From a bacterium (GTDB lineage: Bacteria > Bacillota > Bacilli > Lactobacillales > Streptococcaceae): 64,000 nucleotides of DNA. Numbering within the stretch: position 1 is the first letter of the stretch; every line of letters begins with the position of its first letter. Shown in pieces: positions 8,926 to 16,514 of the stretch. Location of the stretch: NCBI GenBank assembly GCA_905221145.1, contig CAJNCA010000002.1, forward strand, positions 186,001 through 250,000, in the 5' to 3' direction. The notes beneath the pieces are model-generated. The model saw only the letters and a program-made list of their open reading frames with translations, was not told the origin of the DNA and made no database searches. A program made the translations under genes and the position numbers.

Positions 8926-9579
8926 TTATCTAAGCCAATCGATTGGCTCTTGTCCTGTCTCTTCTAAAAATCCATTGGCCTTGGAAAAAGGCTTGGAACC
9001 CCAAAATCCTCTATAAACCGACAAAGGACTGGGATGGGCTGATTCGATAATCAAGTGGTGAGGATTGGTAACCAAGACCTTCTTCTTACGTGCGTAAGCT
9101 CCCCAAAGTACAAAGACCACTGGTCTATCTAGACGATTGACCACCTGAATCACAGCATCAGTAAAAGGCTCCCATATCTGACCAGCATGACCATTGGCCT
9201 GTCCAGCAGGAACCGTCAAACAAGCATTAAGAAGCAAGACTCCTTGCTCAGCCCAAGCCGTCAAATCATGGGATTTCTTAACTCCGATATCATCTGACAA
9301 TTCTTTCAAGATATTTTGCAAGGATGGCGGAGCTGGAATAGAGTCAGGTACAGAAAAACTCAAGCCCTGCGCCTGACCTGGCCCGTGATAGGGATCTTGC
9401 CCTAGAATCACCACCTTCACTTCTTCAAGCGGTGTAGTCAAGAGAGCCTGAAAAACCTTTTCCTTAGGTGGATAAACAGTACCCTGAGCATAGACCTGCT
9501 CCATAAACTGATTGATTTTCCCGAAATAACCTGCAGGTAACTGCTCCTTAATCAAAGCATGCCAAGACGAGTGTTCCAT
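8926..9579 (-). CDS. ung: uracil-DNA glycosylase
   Basis: A 217-residue family-1 uracil-DNA glycosylase that removes uracil from DNA. The water-activating motif [17 protein letters not shown] (about residues 60-76) and the HPSPLS DNA-intercalation loop near residue 180 are intact. An upstream in-frame ATG at 9603 would give eight extra residues, but AAGGAGGG sits just upstream of the ATG at 9579, so I use 9579. That also removes an overlap with the preceding gene, which ends at 9591. Confidence 0.96.
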   Translation of the reverse strand: MEHSSWHALIKEQLPAGYFGKINQFMEQVYAQGTVYPPKEKVFQALLTTPLEEVKVVILGQDPYHGPGQAQGLSFSVPDSIPAPPSLQNILKELSDDIGVKKSHDLTAWAEQGVLLLNACLTVPAGQANGHAGQIWEPFTDAVIQVVNRLDRPVVFVLWGAYARKKKVLVTNPHHLIIESAHPSPLSVYRGFWGSKPFSKANGFLEETGQEPIDWLR

Positions 9580-9590
9580 CTTTCCCTCCT

Positions 9591-10346
9591 TTATCTTATC
9601 CATCTAAAAGCACGTCTTAATTCATCCGCACCATTTTTAAAAAAGCATAAACCATGTGCAAGTATAATCTTATCCGGTTTCCAGTTTGACATACGGGAAA
9701 AGGAAACCTTTGCTTCCCTTTGTCTTCCTAAAAAAGTCATACGATAATCAATAGGAGTTTGACCATCAGGGGCTGTTACACGAGCTAAACGATAGAATTT
9801 TCTGCGGATTGGACTAGCTATCTTTTCAGGTTCAAAATTCTCTATAAGGTCTGTTACAATGAGTGTTTTAGTTGATTTATGAAAAAACACGACCTCTTCG
9901 ATGACAGAACTTCCCTTAAAAATAAGCTGATCAATCTCATCAGACCATAGGTCAGGAGCCTTATCTGTTAAGGCAGCATCAAATTCCACCTTGACATTCT
10001 GACTTTTCGCTCTCTCTTCAACTCCTGGACTAGACCATGCTTGCGCATGAGGATATCTTTTTCTCCAATCTGCAATATAGGCGTAGTGAATCTTATTTGG
10101 TGAAATCAGGTAAGCTACTCTGCCCAGAGCGTCCAGTTCAGTAAAGAGTTTCTCGTTTGGCGCAATAGGAGAATGAATCCAAAGTTTGCCATCATTTAAC
10201 TTAATCACCGTCATACGTGTCTGAAAAGGAAGTTTGAAGATCTTCATATCCATTTGAATCAAATCACCATCCACTATCCAGATATTTTGATCAACTTCCT
10301 TTAGTGTATACAATGGTTCATAAAGAGAAAGTTCTGGCCTTGACAT
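9591..10346 (-). CDS. DUF4336 domain protein (metallo-beta-lactamase-like fold, function unknown)
   Basis: A 251-residue soluble protein. The features [44 protein letters not shown] and [15 protein letters not shown] [18 protein letters not shown] resemble DUF4336 proteins, which look like degenerate metallo-beta-lactamase folds. A classic HxHxDH zinc motif is absent. It is the first gene of the ung-mutX-pyrC-MATE cluster, with a TATAAT box (10378-10383) about 32 bp upstream and ung starting 11 bp downstream. Its biochemical role is unknown. Confidence 0.7.
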   Translation of the reverse strand: MSRPELSLYEPLYTLKEVDQNIWIVDGDLIQMDMKIFKLPFQTRMTVIKLNDGKLWIHSPIAPNEKLFTELDALGRVAYLISPNKIHYAYIADWRKRYPHAQAWSSPGVEERAKSQNVKVEFDAALTDKAPDLWSDEIDQLIFKGSSVIEEVVFFHKSTKTLIVTDLIENFEPEKIASPIRRKFYRLARVTAPDGQTPIDYRMTFLGRQREAKVSFSRMSNWKPDKIILAHGLCFFKNGADELRRAFRWIR

Positions 10347-10377
10347 CGTTAACTATTCCTTCGTTTTTACTGCCTCT

Positions 10378-10383
10378 ATTATA
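10378..10383 (-). promoter_or_regulatory. -10 box for the DUF4336-ung-mutX-pyrC-MATE cluster
   Basis: TATAAT on the minus strand about 32 bp upstream of the DUF4336 ATG, just beyond the terminator of the HAD gene. No convincing -35 was identified. Confidence 0.55.
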
Positions 10384-10385
10384 GC

Positions 10386-10412
10386 AAAAAGTGGCTATCT
10401 AAACCACTTTTT
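10386..10412 (-). terminator. terminator of the HAD gene
   Basis: AAAAAGTGG pairs with CCACTTTTT around nine bases, with the U-rich arm on the minus strand. It overlaps the HAD stop codon. Confidence 0.75.
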
Positions 10413-11103
10413 ACAGTTTATCTAAACAATCCAGCAAGTCTTGGTAAGAATGGACTTCGTAAGTCGGCTGGGCTTGTGTGGGATTTTCGAGGTGATGAGG
10501 GTTGTACCAAATCGTATCAATCCCAGCATTATTGCCGCCTTGAATGTCGGCGGTTAGAGAATCTCCAATCATCAACGTCTTTTCTTTGCTAAAACCTGCA
10601 ATCTGTTGACCAATTTTTTCATAAAAAAGTGCATCAGGCTTTTGGGTTTGCAGCTGTTCAGAGATAAAAACTTGATTGAAATAGGGTGCCAGACCCGATT
10701 GAGCCAAACGACCTGTCTGAATGGCAGTAATCCCATTTGTCGCAGCATACAAGTCATAATCACGCTCAATGAGGCTGTCCAAGAGTTCATGAGCGCCCGA
10801 AAGAGTTTGTCCCTGTTGGGCTAGATAAAATTGGTAACGCTGGGCTAGAAAACTACCGTCTTTTCCCTGTCCAAAGTGAGCAAATAAACGAGAAAAGCGC
10901 GTGTTAACCAGCTCTTGTTTACTGATTTTCTTTTGCTCCAAGTCCCTCCAGAGAGCCTTGTTCATAGGAACATAATAGTCTTTATAATCCTGAATATCTG
11001 TAATCCCTTCTTCTTTTAGGAGTTGCGTCAAAGCCACATCCTCAGCAGCATCAAAATCCAGCAAGGTGTGATCGAGGTCGAAGAGTAGAAATTTGTAGGA
11101 CAA
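10411..11103 (-). CDS. HAD-superfamily phosphatase, YjjG-type (noncanonical nucleotidase family)
   Basis: A 230-residue HAD hydrolase. Motif I is FDLDHTLLDFD near residue 8, motif II is AATNGI near 120, motif III Lys lies in KPDALFYEKIG, and motif IV is MIGDSLTADIQGG near 180. A helical cap sits between motifs I and II. The closest family is YjjG/YfnB-like pyrimidine 5'-nucleotidase, which removes phosphate from noncanonical nucleotides. It appears monocistronic, with a TATAAT box about 38 bp upstream and a terminator on the stop codon. The exact substrate is inferred. Confidence 0.88.
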   Translation of the reverse strand: MSYKFLLFDLDHTLLDFDAAEDVALTQLLKEEGITDIQDYKDYYVPMNKALWRDLEQKKISKQELVNTRFSRLFAHFGQGKDGSFLAQRYQFYLAQQGQTLSGAHELLDSLIERDYDLYAATNGITAIQTGRLAQSGLAPYFNQVFISEQLQTQKPDALFYEKIGQQIAGFSKEKTLMIGDSLTADIQGGNNAGIDTIWYNPHHLENPTQAQPTYEVHSYQDLLDCLDKL

Positions 11104-11141
11104 TTTGAGAGTTTTCCTTTCTAAAAATTCATTAAGAACAT

Positions 11142-11147
11142 TATAGC
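11142..11147 (-). promoter_or_regulatory. -10 box of the HAD gene
   Basis: GCTATAATG on the minus strand, about 38 bp before the start codon. The -35 is weak. Confidence 0.5.
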
Positions 11148-11243
11148 ATAAAGCATCTCACACAATTAACTAATTTAATAACTTGAAAAAAATTCGAACA
11201 CTCTCCTATACAACTGACAGCCCAATTCTTTCAGGATAGAACA

Positions 11244-11426
11244 ATCCTAACTATCGAATCCTCTGTTTTCATAAATATCCATGCAATTCTAGACTTAGAA
11301 TTCCTATAAACTAAATGTTTTCGTACTATTCTAAGGCATTGATCGCTTTAAATCTAAATCTTTGAAGGATTCTAAAGCTAGAATGATCCCATTACAATTA
11401 GTTTTGAGTGATTCACAATTTAGAAA
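11244..11426. repeat. five degenerate 16-bp dyads spaced 41-42 bp apart
   Basis: Sites start at 11244 (ATCCTA-N4-TCGAAT), 11286 (ATTCTA-N4-TAGAAT), 11328 (ATTCTA-N4-ATTGAT), 11369 (ATTCTA-N4-TAGAAT) and 11411 (ATTCAC-N4-TAGAAA). Two are perfect palindromic arms. The regular spacing of four helical turns places them on one face of the DNA. They fill the gene-free gap 11104-11561 together with the HAD promoter and the dha terminator; I see no gene there. Confidence 0.55.
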
Positions 11427-11452
11427 CACTATAGCTTTACTCCTGTTAAATT

Positions 11453-11480
11453 AAAAAGGAACTGCCCAAGCAATCCCTTT
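11453..11480 (-). terminator. terminator after dhaKLM
   Basis: The minus strand shows AAGGGATTGC pairing with GCAGTTCCTT around TTGG, followed by a T-run. A weaker hairpin (AAGGAAT/ATTCCTT then TTTTT) overlaps the dhaM stop at 11538-11563. Confidence 0.7.
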
Positions 11481-11561
11481 CTGATTTTGTAATAATCTAC
11501 TTAAAATTTGATAGTAGAGATAAGTAATAACTCACCTAAAAAGGAATGATAGGAAGATTCC

Positions 11562-11936
11562 TTATTTATTGATTTCAAGCTCCGCCAACTGTGTTTCAAT
11601 AACCGGCAGTTCTGCCCCAGCCTGAAGAAGAGCAGCTGCAGTATAAGCACCTTCTACAATTGGAACACTGTTGATGATGATACTCTTATCACTGAAATCA
11701 GCCACCATTTCTAAATTCATTTTAGCAGAACCTAGGTCAAAAAAGGCAAGTAAAGTATCTGCTGGATTTTCAGAAACAACCCTATCTACTTGATCAAAAC
11801 TAGTTCCAATTCCTCCGTCCTCGGTTCCTCCTACATAAGTAATCGAAACATCTTTAGCCACTTCACTAATCAGATCAACAAGACCTTGTGCAATGTTTTT
11901 GGAATGTGAAACGATAACAAGACCAATACTTCCCAT
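11562..11936 (-). CDS. dhaM: PTS-dependent dihydroxyacetone kinase, phosphotransferase subunit DhaM
   Basis: The 124-residue EIIA-mannose-like subunit accepts phosphate from HPr on the His in IVSHSKNIAQG (about residue 11) and passes it to ADP bound on DhaL. It is the short single-domain form, without the HPr and EI-like extensions seen in E. coli. Its ATG overlaps the dhaL stop as TAATG, suggesting translational coupling. Last gene of dhaKLM. Confidence 0.93.
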   Translation of the reverse strand: MGSIGLVIVSHSKNIAQGLVDLISEVAKDVSITYVGGTEDGGIGTSFDQVDRVVSENPADTLLAFFDLGSAKMNLEMVADFSDKSIIINSVPIVEGAYTAAALLQAGAELPVIETQLAELEINK

Positions 11937-12511
11937 TAAACCACCCCGGTTTCTAAAAGAGCAGTAAAGAGTAATCCTGATGAAAATGATCCAGGGTCAA
12001 TATGTCCAAGAGAACGTTCTCCTACATAAGATGCTCTTCCTTTAGTTGCAAGTAAATCTTTGGTAGCATTCACTACCTGATCAATAACCTCTTGAGTCAA
12101 CTGGCCATCAGACAAGGCGGCAATAACAGGAGTCCAAACATCAACCATTGTCTTTTCTCCAATTTCTGCTTTCCCACGTTTGACAATCATATCCAAACCA
12201 CTTTGTAGGATTTCTTCTAATTTCGAATTTGAATCAGCCTTGGCCATGCCCATAAAAGCAGAGCCATACAAGGGACCAGAAGCACCGCCTACCTTACTCA
12301 GTAGTTGCATTGACACAAGTTTAAAAACATCACTACTTGTCTCAAATTGCTTTCCTTCTAAGTTTTCCATTACTGCAGCCATGCCACGCGCCATATTTCC
12401 ACCGTGGTCTCCATCCCCTATAGGAGTGTCTAGCTCACTAAGGTAATCTTTCTGTTCTTGAATCTTTTCATTAAAAAGTTTCATCCATTCAAGAGCTTGT
12501 TCAGCATTCAT
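11936..12511 (-). CDS. dhaL: dihydroxyacetone kinase ADP-binding subunit DhaL
   Basis: The 191-residue all-helical subunit holds ADP/ATP as a permanent coenzyme. The Asp-rich metal site reads DTPIGDGDHGGNMARG near residues 25-40, with GGASGPLYGSAF near 95 and DPGSFSS near the C-terminus. It transfers phosphate from DhaM to dihydroxyacetone on DhaK. It starts 21 bp after dhaK. Confidence 0.95.
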   Translation of the reverse strand: MNAEQALEWMKLFNEKIQEQKDYLSELDTPIGDGDHGGNMARGMAAVMENLEGKQFETSSDVFKLVSMQLLSKVGGASGPLYGSAFMGMAKADSNSKLEEILQSGLDMIVKRGKAEIGEKTMVDVWTPVIAALSDGQLTQEVIDQVVNATKDLLATKGRASYVGERSLGHIDPGSFSSGLLFTALLETGVV

Positions 12512-12532
12512 TTGACATTTCCTCCTTGAGTT

Positions 12533-13522
12533 TTACCAAGCTGGTGTAGTAACAGGTGCATTTAGAGCATCCAACCATTCATCATCTGCCAATCGAATCA
12601 ATGTTAATGATAATCCAGCCATATCAATTGATGTCATATAGTTTCCAATTTTCTTAAATGCCAACTCAACACCTTTTTCATGGAGTAATTTTGCCACATC
12701 ATTTGCAAATACGTATTGTTCCATAAGAGGAGTGCTTCCTAAACCATTAATGAGAAGGCCATAGCGTTCGCCTGATTTAAGTTGGAAACCTTCAGATAAT
12801 TTTTCAACCAACTCTGATGCCAATTGTGCGGAAGGCTGCATTTTCTCTTTTTTATATCCTGGCTCACCGTGAATACCAACACCATATTCAAATTCATCAT
12901 CTTCTAGAACAAATCCTGGTTTCCCAACTTCAGGGACAGTTGCTCCAGACAAGGCAAGGCCAATTGTTTTAATTTCTAACACAAGTTTATCTGCCAAATC
13001 CTTCATTTCAGCTAATGATTTACCAGAACGAGCTGCAGCACCCAAAATTTTATGGACTAAAATAGTACCTGCAACACCTCGACGACCTTGGGTATAGAGA
13101 CTATTTTCAACAGCGATATCATCATCAACCACAACGCTTGCTACATCAATACCTTCCATTTCAGCAAGTTCTTGTGCAATTTCAAAGTTCATGATGTCCC
13201 CAGAATAGTTCTTGATAACCATGAAAACTCCAGCACCTTCATCAGCTGCCTTAATGGCTTCTAAAATTTGGTCCGGAGTAGGTGAAGTGAAGACTGCTCC
13301 ACAAATGGCAGCAGACAACATTCCATCTCCTACAAATCCAGCATGACTTGGTTCATGTCCTGAACCTCCACCTGAAATGAGTCCAACTTTTCCTGTCTTT
13401 TCTGACTTTCTAACGATGACATCAAAACCATCTAAGCGTTCTACCAAGTCATCATGCATGAATGACAATCCCTGCAACATTTCATCAACAACTTGTGTCG
13501 GTTCATTTATAATTTTTTTCAT
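12533..13522 (-). CDS. dhaK: dihydroxyacetone kinase substrate-binding subunit DhaK
   Basis: The 329-residue DhaK binds dihydroxyacetone covalently through the His in GIHGEPG near residue 222. The substrate-loop motif SGGGSGHEPSHAGFVG is near residues 50-65 and IKNYSGDIMNF near 103-113 supplies the catalytic Asp. AAAGGAG precedes the ATG. It is the first gene of dhaKLM. The promoter lies next to a DhaS-type operator, so the operon should be induced by dihydroxyacetone through DhaS/DhaQ. Confidence 0.96.
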   Translation of the reverse strand: MKKIINEPTQVVDEMLQGLSFMHDDLVERLDGFDVIVRKSEKTGKVGLISGGGSGHEPSHAGFVGDGMLSAAICGAVFTSPTPDQILEAIKAADEGAGVFMVIKNYSGDIMNFEIAQELAEMEGIDVASVVVDDDIAVENSLYTQGRRGVAGTILVHKILGAAARSGKSLAEMKDLADKLVLEIKTIGLALSGATVPEVGKPGFVLEDDEFEYGVGIHGEPGYKKEKMQPSAQLASELVEKLSEGFQLKSGERYGLLINGLGSTPLMEQYVFANDVAKLLHEKGVELAFKKIGNYMTSIDMAGLSLTLIRLADDEWLDALNAPVTTPAW

Positions 13523-13544
13523 GAGAAACTCCTTTCGGCATCTA

Positions 13545-13591
13545 CCTTTGTTTTCGCTTTCATTATATATTTTTTATTGCTGGCTGATAAG
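13545..13591 (-). promoter_or_regulatory. dhaKLM promoter
   Basis: The minus strand has TATAAT (13562-13567) with a weak -35 TTATCA 17 bp upstream (13585-13590), directly adjacent to the operator. A poor -35 with an operator just upstream is what an activator-dependent promoter would show. Confidence 0.6.
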
Positions 13592-13613
13592 GGACAGATT
13601 CTTTTATTTGTCC
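13592..13613. promoter_or_regulatory. DhaS operator
   Basis: GGACAGAT-N6-ATTTGTCC is an inverted repeat that closely matches the Lactococcus lactis DhaS site as I recall it (GGACACAT-N6-ATTTGTCC). It lies between the divergent dhaK and dhaS genes. Confidence 0.8.
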
Positions 13614-13675
13614 CCTTTTAAACCCGTTTCAAACATTTTTTTGGTAAAATGAAGGAAGTAAAAGAAAGGTTTCCT

Positions 13676-14206
13676 ATGGCATCATCACTCATTACAAAAA
13701 AACGGATTGCCAAAGCATTTAGAGACCTATTAGCTACTAGAGAATTTGACAAAATCTCTATTGTAGATATCATGGAATCAGCTGGCATTCGTAGACAGAC
13801 CTTTTATAATCACTTTCTTGACAAATATGAACTGCTCGACTGGATATTTGAAAATGACTTAACCGAGTATATCACCAATAACTTGGACTTCATTTCAGGC
13901 CAAAAACTATTACAAGAATTATTTTTTTATTTCGAACAAGAGCGTGACTTTTATATTCAACTTTTTGATATTCAAGGACAAAATAACTTCTATGACCAAT
14001 TTATCAGCTACTGTCGCTTGCTTGTATCGAAAATTTTAAGAGAATACGGTCAGATTGATATCGATTCATCTGCTTATACTTGTTTTTTGTTAGACTATCA
14101 TTCACATGCTCTAGCAGAAATCGTGAAGGCTTACGTCAATAAAAAAAGTCCAGTTCCACAACCAGACTTTCTAATCATGACAATTATTGGAAAGAGACCA
14201 CAATGA
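13676..14206 (+). CDS. dhaS: TetR-family activator of the dihydroxyacetone kinase operon
   Basis: A 176-residue TetR-type protein with the N-terminal helix-turn-helix ITKKRIAKAFRDLL...DKISIVDIMESAGIRRQTFYNHF. In L. lactis, DhaS is an unusual TetR member that activates dhaKLM together with DhaQ. I start at the ATG at 13676, which has AGAAAGG six bases upstream. The earlier in-frame ATG at 13649 lacks a ribosome-binding site and overlaps a TAAAAT -10-like box at 13645-13650. The stop overlaps the dhaQ ATG (ATGA), so the two are coupled. Confidence 0.9.
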   Translation: MASSLITKKRIAKAFRDLLATREFDKISIVDIMESAGIRRQTFYNHFLDKYELLDWIFENDLTEYITNNLDFISGQKLLQELFFYFEQERDFYIQLFDIQGQNNFYDQFISYCRLLVSKILREYGQIDIDSSAYTCFLLDYHSHALAEIVKAYVNKKSPVPQPDFLIMTIIGKRPQ

Positions 14207-15192
14207 CATTTATTTCAAATCAAAAACAGAAAATTATTTCAAGTTACATTTCGGCAACTGTCAGCAGTCATCCTGAATTAGAAAAACACCCTACCTTACC
14301 ATTAGTCTATCAAAAAAATCGAAATCCTCATCAGGTTCCAATATTGTCGGGTGGAGGTTCAGGTCACGAACCTGCTCATATTGGATATGTGGGAGAAGGA
14401 ATGCTTACTGCTGCTATCTATGGCCAATTATTTACTCCACCTACAAGAACTGAAATCTTAGAGTCCATTCGTTTTTTAAACAATGGTCACGGTGTCTTCA
14501 TCATTGTAAAAAATTTCGAAGCAGACATCAAAGAATTTAGCTCTGCCATTAACACTGCTAGAAAAGAAGGAATTAAAGTCGGCTATAGTCTAGCACACGA
14601 CGATATTTCAATTGAACCTCACAATAGATTTCAAATTAGAGGAAAAGGGCTTGCAGGGACAATTTTACTTCATAAAATTCTAGGATTTGCAGCTCAAAAT
14701 GGAGCCGACATAGAACAACTAACTGATTTAGGTCATGAGCTTGCTCCCGAAATCGCAACGATTGGCTTTGCAAGGAAATCCGCTAGTCTACCCCAAGCCA
14801 CCCTTCCACTATTTAACTTGGAAGAAGGAAATATTTCCTATGGTATTGGGATACATGGCGAAGAAGGATATCGTATCGTCCCATTTCAATCTTCGGAAAT
14901 CCTTGCAAATGAAATTATAAGTAAATTAAGATTACACTATCATTGGAAAAAGGGAGATCAATTTATATTGCTTGTAAATAATCTAGGCACTACTACCAAC
15001 CTAGAAATGGGCATATTTCTCAATGATCTCCTTCAACTCTTAGAAATTGAAGGAGTCACTATTACATTTATAAAATCAGGAACATTTATGACCAGTCTGG
15101 ATATGGCAGGTATATCCGTAACTCTTTGCCCTGTAAAAAATAAACAATGGTTAGAAGCTCTCAATGCTTCAACGACAGCTTTTGCATGGTAA
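14203..15192 (+). CDS. dhaQ: DhaK paralogue acting as DhaS co-activator
   Basis: A 329-residue DhaK homologue that keeps the dihydroxyacetone-binding GIHGEEG His (near residue 222) and the SGGGSGHEPAHIGYVG loop, but diverges elsewhere, for example IVKNFEADIKEF and ACPVKN-like TLCPVKN near the end. In L. lactis, DhaQ binds dihydroxyacetone without phosphorylating it and turns DhaS into an activator. The 4-bp overlap with dhaS and the separation from dhaLM support a sensor role. Residual kinase-subunit activity cannot be ruled out, because the key His and Asp are present. Confidence 0.88.
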   Translation: MTFISNQKQKIISSYISATVSSHPELEKHPTLPLVYQKNRNPHQVPILSGGGSGHEPAHIGYVGEGMLTAAIYGQLFTPPTRTEILESIRFLNNGHGVFIIVKNFEADIKEFSSAINTARKEGIKVGYSLAHDDISIEPHNRFQIRGKGLAGTILLHKILGFAAQNGADIEQLTDLGHELAPEIATIGFARKSASLPQATLPLFNLEEGNISYGIGIHGEEGYRIVPFQSSEILANEIISKLRLHYHWKKGDQFILLVNNLGTTTNLEMGIFLNDLLQLLEIEGVTITFIKSGTFMTSLDMAGISVTLCPVKNKQWLEALNASTTAFAW

Positions 15193-15208
15193 TTTGCTTG
15201 TATAATCC

Positions 15209-15240
15209 AAAAGGGCTACATCACTTGATAGCCCTTTTAA
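15209..15240 (+). terminator. terminator of dhaS-dhaQ
   Basis: AAAAGGGCTA pairs with TAGCCCTTTT around ten bases, just after the dhaQ stop. Confidence 0.85.
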
Positions 15241-15290
15241 ACTTATATAACTCTTGTAAGAACTCATTCTTTCTATTTCAAACAGTCCAT

Positions 15291-15830
15291 CTATCCCTTA
15301 CAATTCTTCTGATGAGCTTTGAGTTTTTTCAGAGCCCAGTCATAGTGACTGGAGGTGCTACTGACAAAGTAGGAACCTAGACTTGTCCCACCTGTCCACT
15401 TATAGACACCTTTGGTAAAGAGTTCGTCAGTGCTAAATCCTTCCACCAACTCTAAAACCTCTCTATGTGATTGCGCCAAGAGTCTAGTTGCTTCTTCTAA
15501 TGTCGTTTTCTGGTGCTTCTTCCAAAAAGCGTCATTCATTTGTCCATAAGTTTTCCAATTATAAGGCTCAGGGAGAAAAGTTCTTTCTTGACCTTTTTGA
15601 TTAGAATGTACCCAAGTTAAAAGTAATTGCTGCCATTCATAAAGATGAATCAAGACATCCCGTAGATTCTTATCCCTTTTCCAGTGGGCTTCTTTTTTCT
15701 TTGGGTATCTTGAAAAATCAAATGGAGTCTGTAGCTCATCTTCACTTAGTTGGGAGATGAAACGCTTAAGCTTTTCATAGTTTTCCTTAGAGGCCAGCAC
15801 TAGCTCCTCTTTTGTTTTTGGTCTAGGCAC
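15291..15830 (-). CDS. ClbS/DfsB-family four-helix-bundle protein
   Basis: About 179 residues, starting PRPKTKEELVLASKENYEKL after the initiator. The pattern (helical bundle; HLYEWQQLLL-like IHLYEWQQLLLTW; WTGGTSLGSYFVSSTSSHYDWA near the C-terminus) fits the ClbS/DfsB family, DinB-like folds that include the colibactin self-protection protein ClbS. The function in streptococci is unknown. A GTG at 15845 is also open, but AAGGGAG lies five bases before the GTG at 15830, so I prefer the latter. It follows the cysteine-cluster gene by about 55 bp. Confidence 0.75.
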   Translation of the reverse strand: MPRPKTKEELVLASKENYEKLKRFISQLSEDELQTPFDFSRYPKKKEAHWKRDKNLRDVLIHLYEWQQLLLTWVHSNQKGQERTFLPEPYNWKTYGQMNDAFWKKHQKTTLEEATRLLAQSHREVLELVEGFSTDELFTKGVYKWTGGTSLGSYFVSSTSSHYDWALKKLKAHQKNCKG

Positions 15831-15885
15831 AGGTACTCCCTTCACATTGCTAGTTATTATTAGAAATCTTTTATCCTTTAAATCT

Positions 15886-16380
15886 CTATAACTTATCCTT
15901 TAATTTCTCCACAAAGAGATAGGCTGCTGGACAGGTCAAGGTATTCTTAATCGTCAGATGATTAATTTGATGAATCTTTTTGCGATCTGTATGGGGAAAT
16001 TCACGACAGGCCTTTGGACGAACATCATAGATGGAACAGAGATTATCTCCTCCTAAAAATGGACAAGGCATGGATTTGAAAACCTTGTCTCCATCTTCAT
16101 CCACCTGCAGAAATTCTGCTTCAAAGGCCGGCAATTTCATCTTAAAATACTTAGCAATACGGGTAATATCTGCTTCCTTGAAGTCAGGGCCTAAAGACTT
16201 ACAACAGTTGGCACAGGCAGTACAATCAATCACAGCAAAAACTTCTTGGTGAATCTGCTGGGCAATTTTATCCAAGTTCTTAGGTGGCTTTTTCTTTAGA
16301 TTGGCTAGCACTTTACGATGTTCCTTCTGCTTTTGTAAAGCTAGCTGATGGTAATACTCAATATCAATTTCTTTAGACAT
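15886..16380 (-). CDS. YkgJ/UPF0153-family cysteine-cluster protein (putative metal chelator)
   Basis: A 164-residue protein with a lysine-rich helical N-terminus, then CTACANCCK near residue 57, CPFLGGDNLCSIYDVRPKACREFP near 110-133 and a final CPAAYLF Cys. The spacing of the cysteines is characteristic of the YkgJ family, annotated as zinc- or iron-binding Fe-S-like proteins. No enzymatic role is established. A TGGTATAAT promoter box lies about 35 bp upstream. Confidence 0.85.
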   Translation of the reverse strand: MSKEIDIEYYHQLALQKQKEHRKVLANLKKKPPKNLDKIAQQIHQEVFAVIDCTACANCCKSLGPDFKEADITRIAKYFKMKLPAFEAEFLQVDEDGDKVFKSMPCPFLGGDNLCSIYDVRPKACREFPHTDRKKIHQINHLTIKNTLTCPAAYLFVEKLKDKL

Positions 16381-16409
16381 GGTTTCTCTCTTATTCTATT
16401 TACTTCCCC

Positions 16410-16425
16410 CTATTATACCATGCCT
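16410..16425 (-). promoter_or_regulatory. extended -10 promoter of the YkgJ-family gene
   Basis: TGGTATAAT on the minus strand, about 35 bp before the ATG, with a weak TTTTCA 17 bp upstream. Confidence 0.55.
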
Positions 16426-16475
16426 CTGACCCATTGAAAAGTGGACTTTATAAGATCATACTTTTCCAAAATGCG

Positions 16476-16507
16476 TCAAAAAAACCTTGCAACTAAGTTA
16501 CAAGGTT
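16476..16507 (-). terminator. terminator of ptsHI
   Basis: The minus strand shows AACCTTGTAAC pairing with GTTGCAAGGTT around TTA, then TTTTT. It begins just after the ptsI stop. Confidence 0.85.
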
Positions 16508-16514
16508 AATGACA

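Noticed and set aside
11244..11426. Regularly spaced short repeats as a degenerate CRISPR array
   Set aside because: The repeated part is only about 16 bp and poorly conserved, while CRISPR repeats are usually 24-37 bp and near identical. No cas gene is in the window.
15845..15845. GTG at 15845 as the start of the ClbS-like gene
   Set aside because: The ribosome-binding site AAGGGAG lies downstream of it and is correctly spaced for the GTG at 15830.
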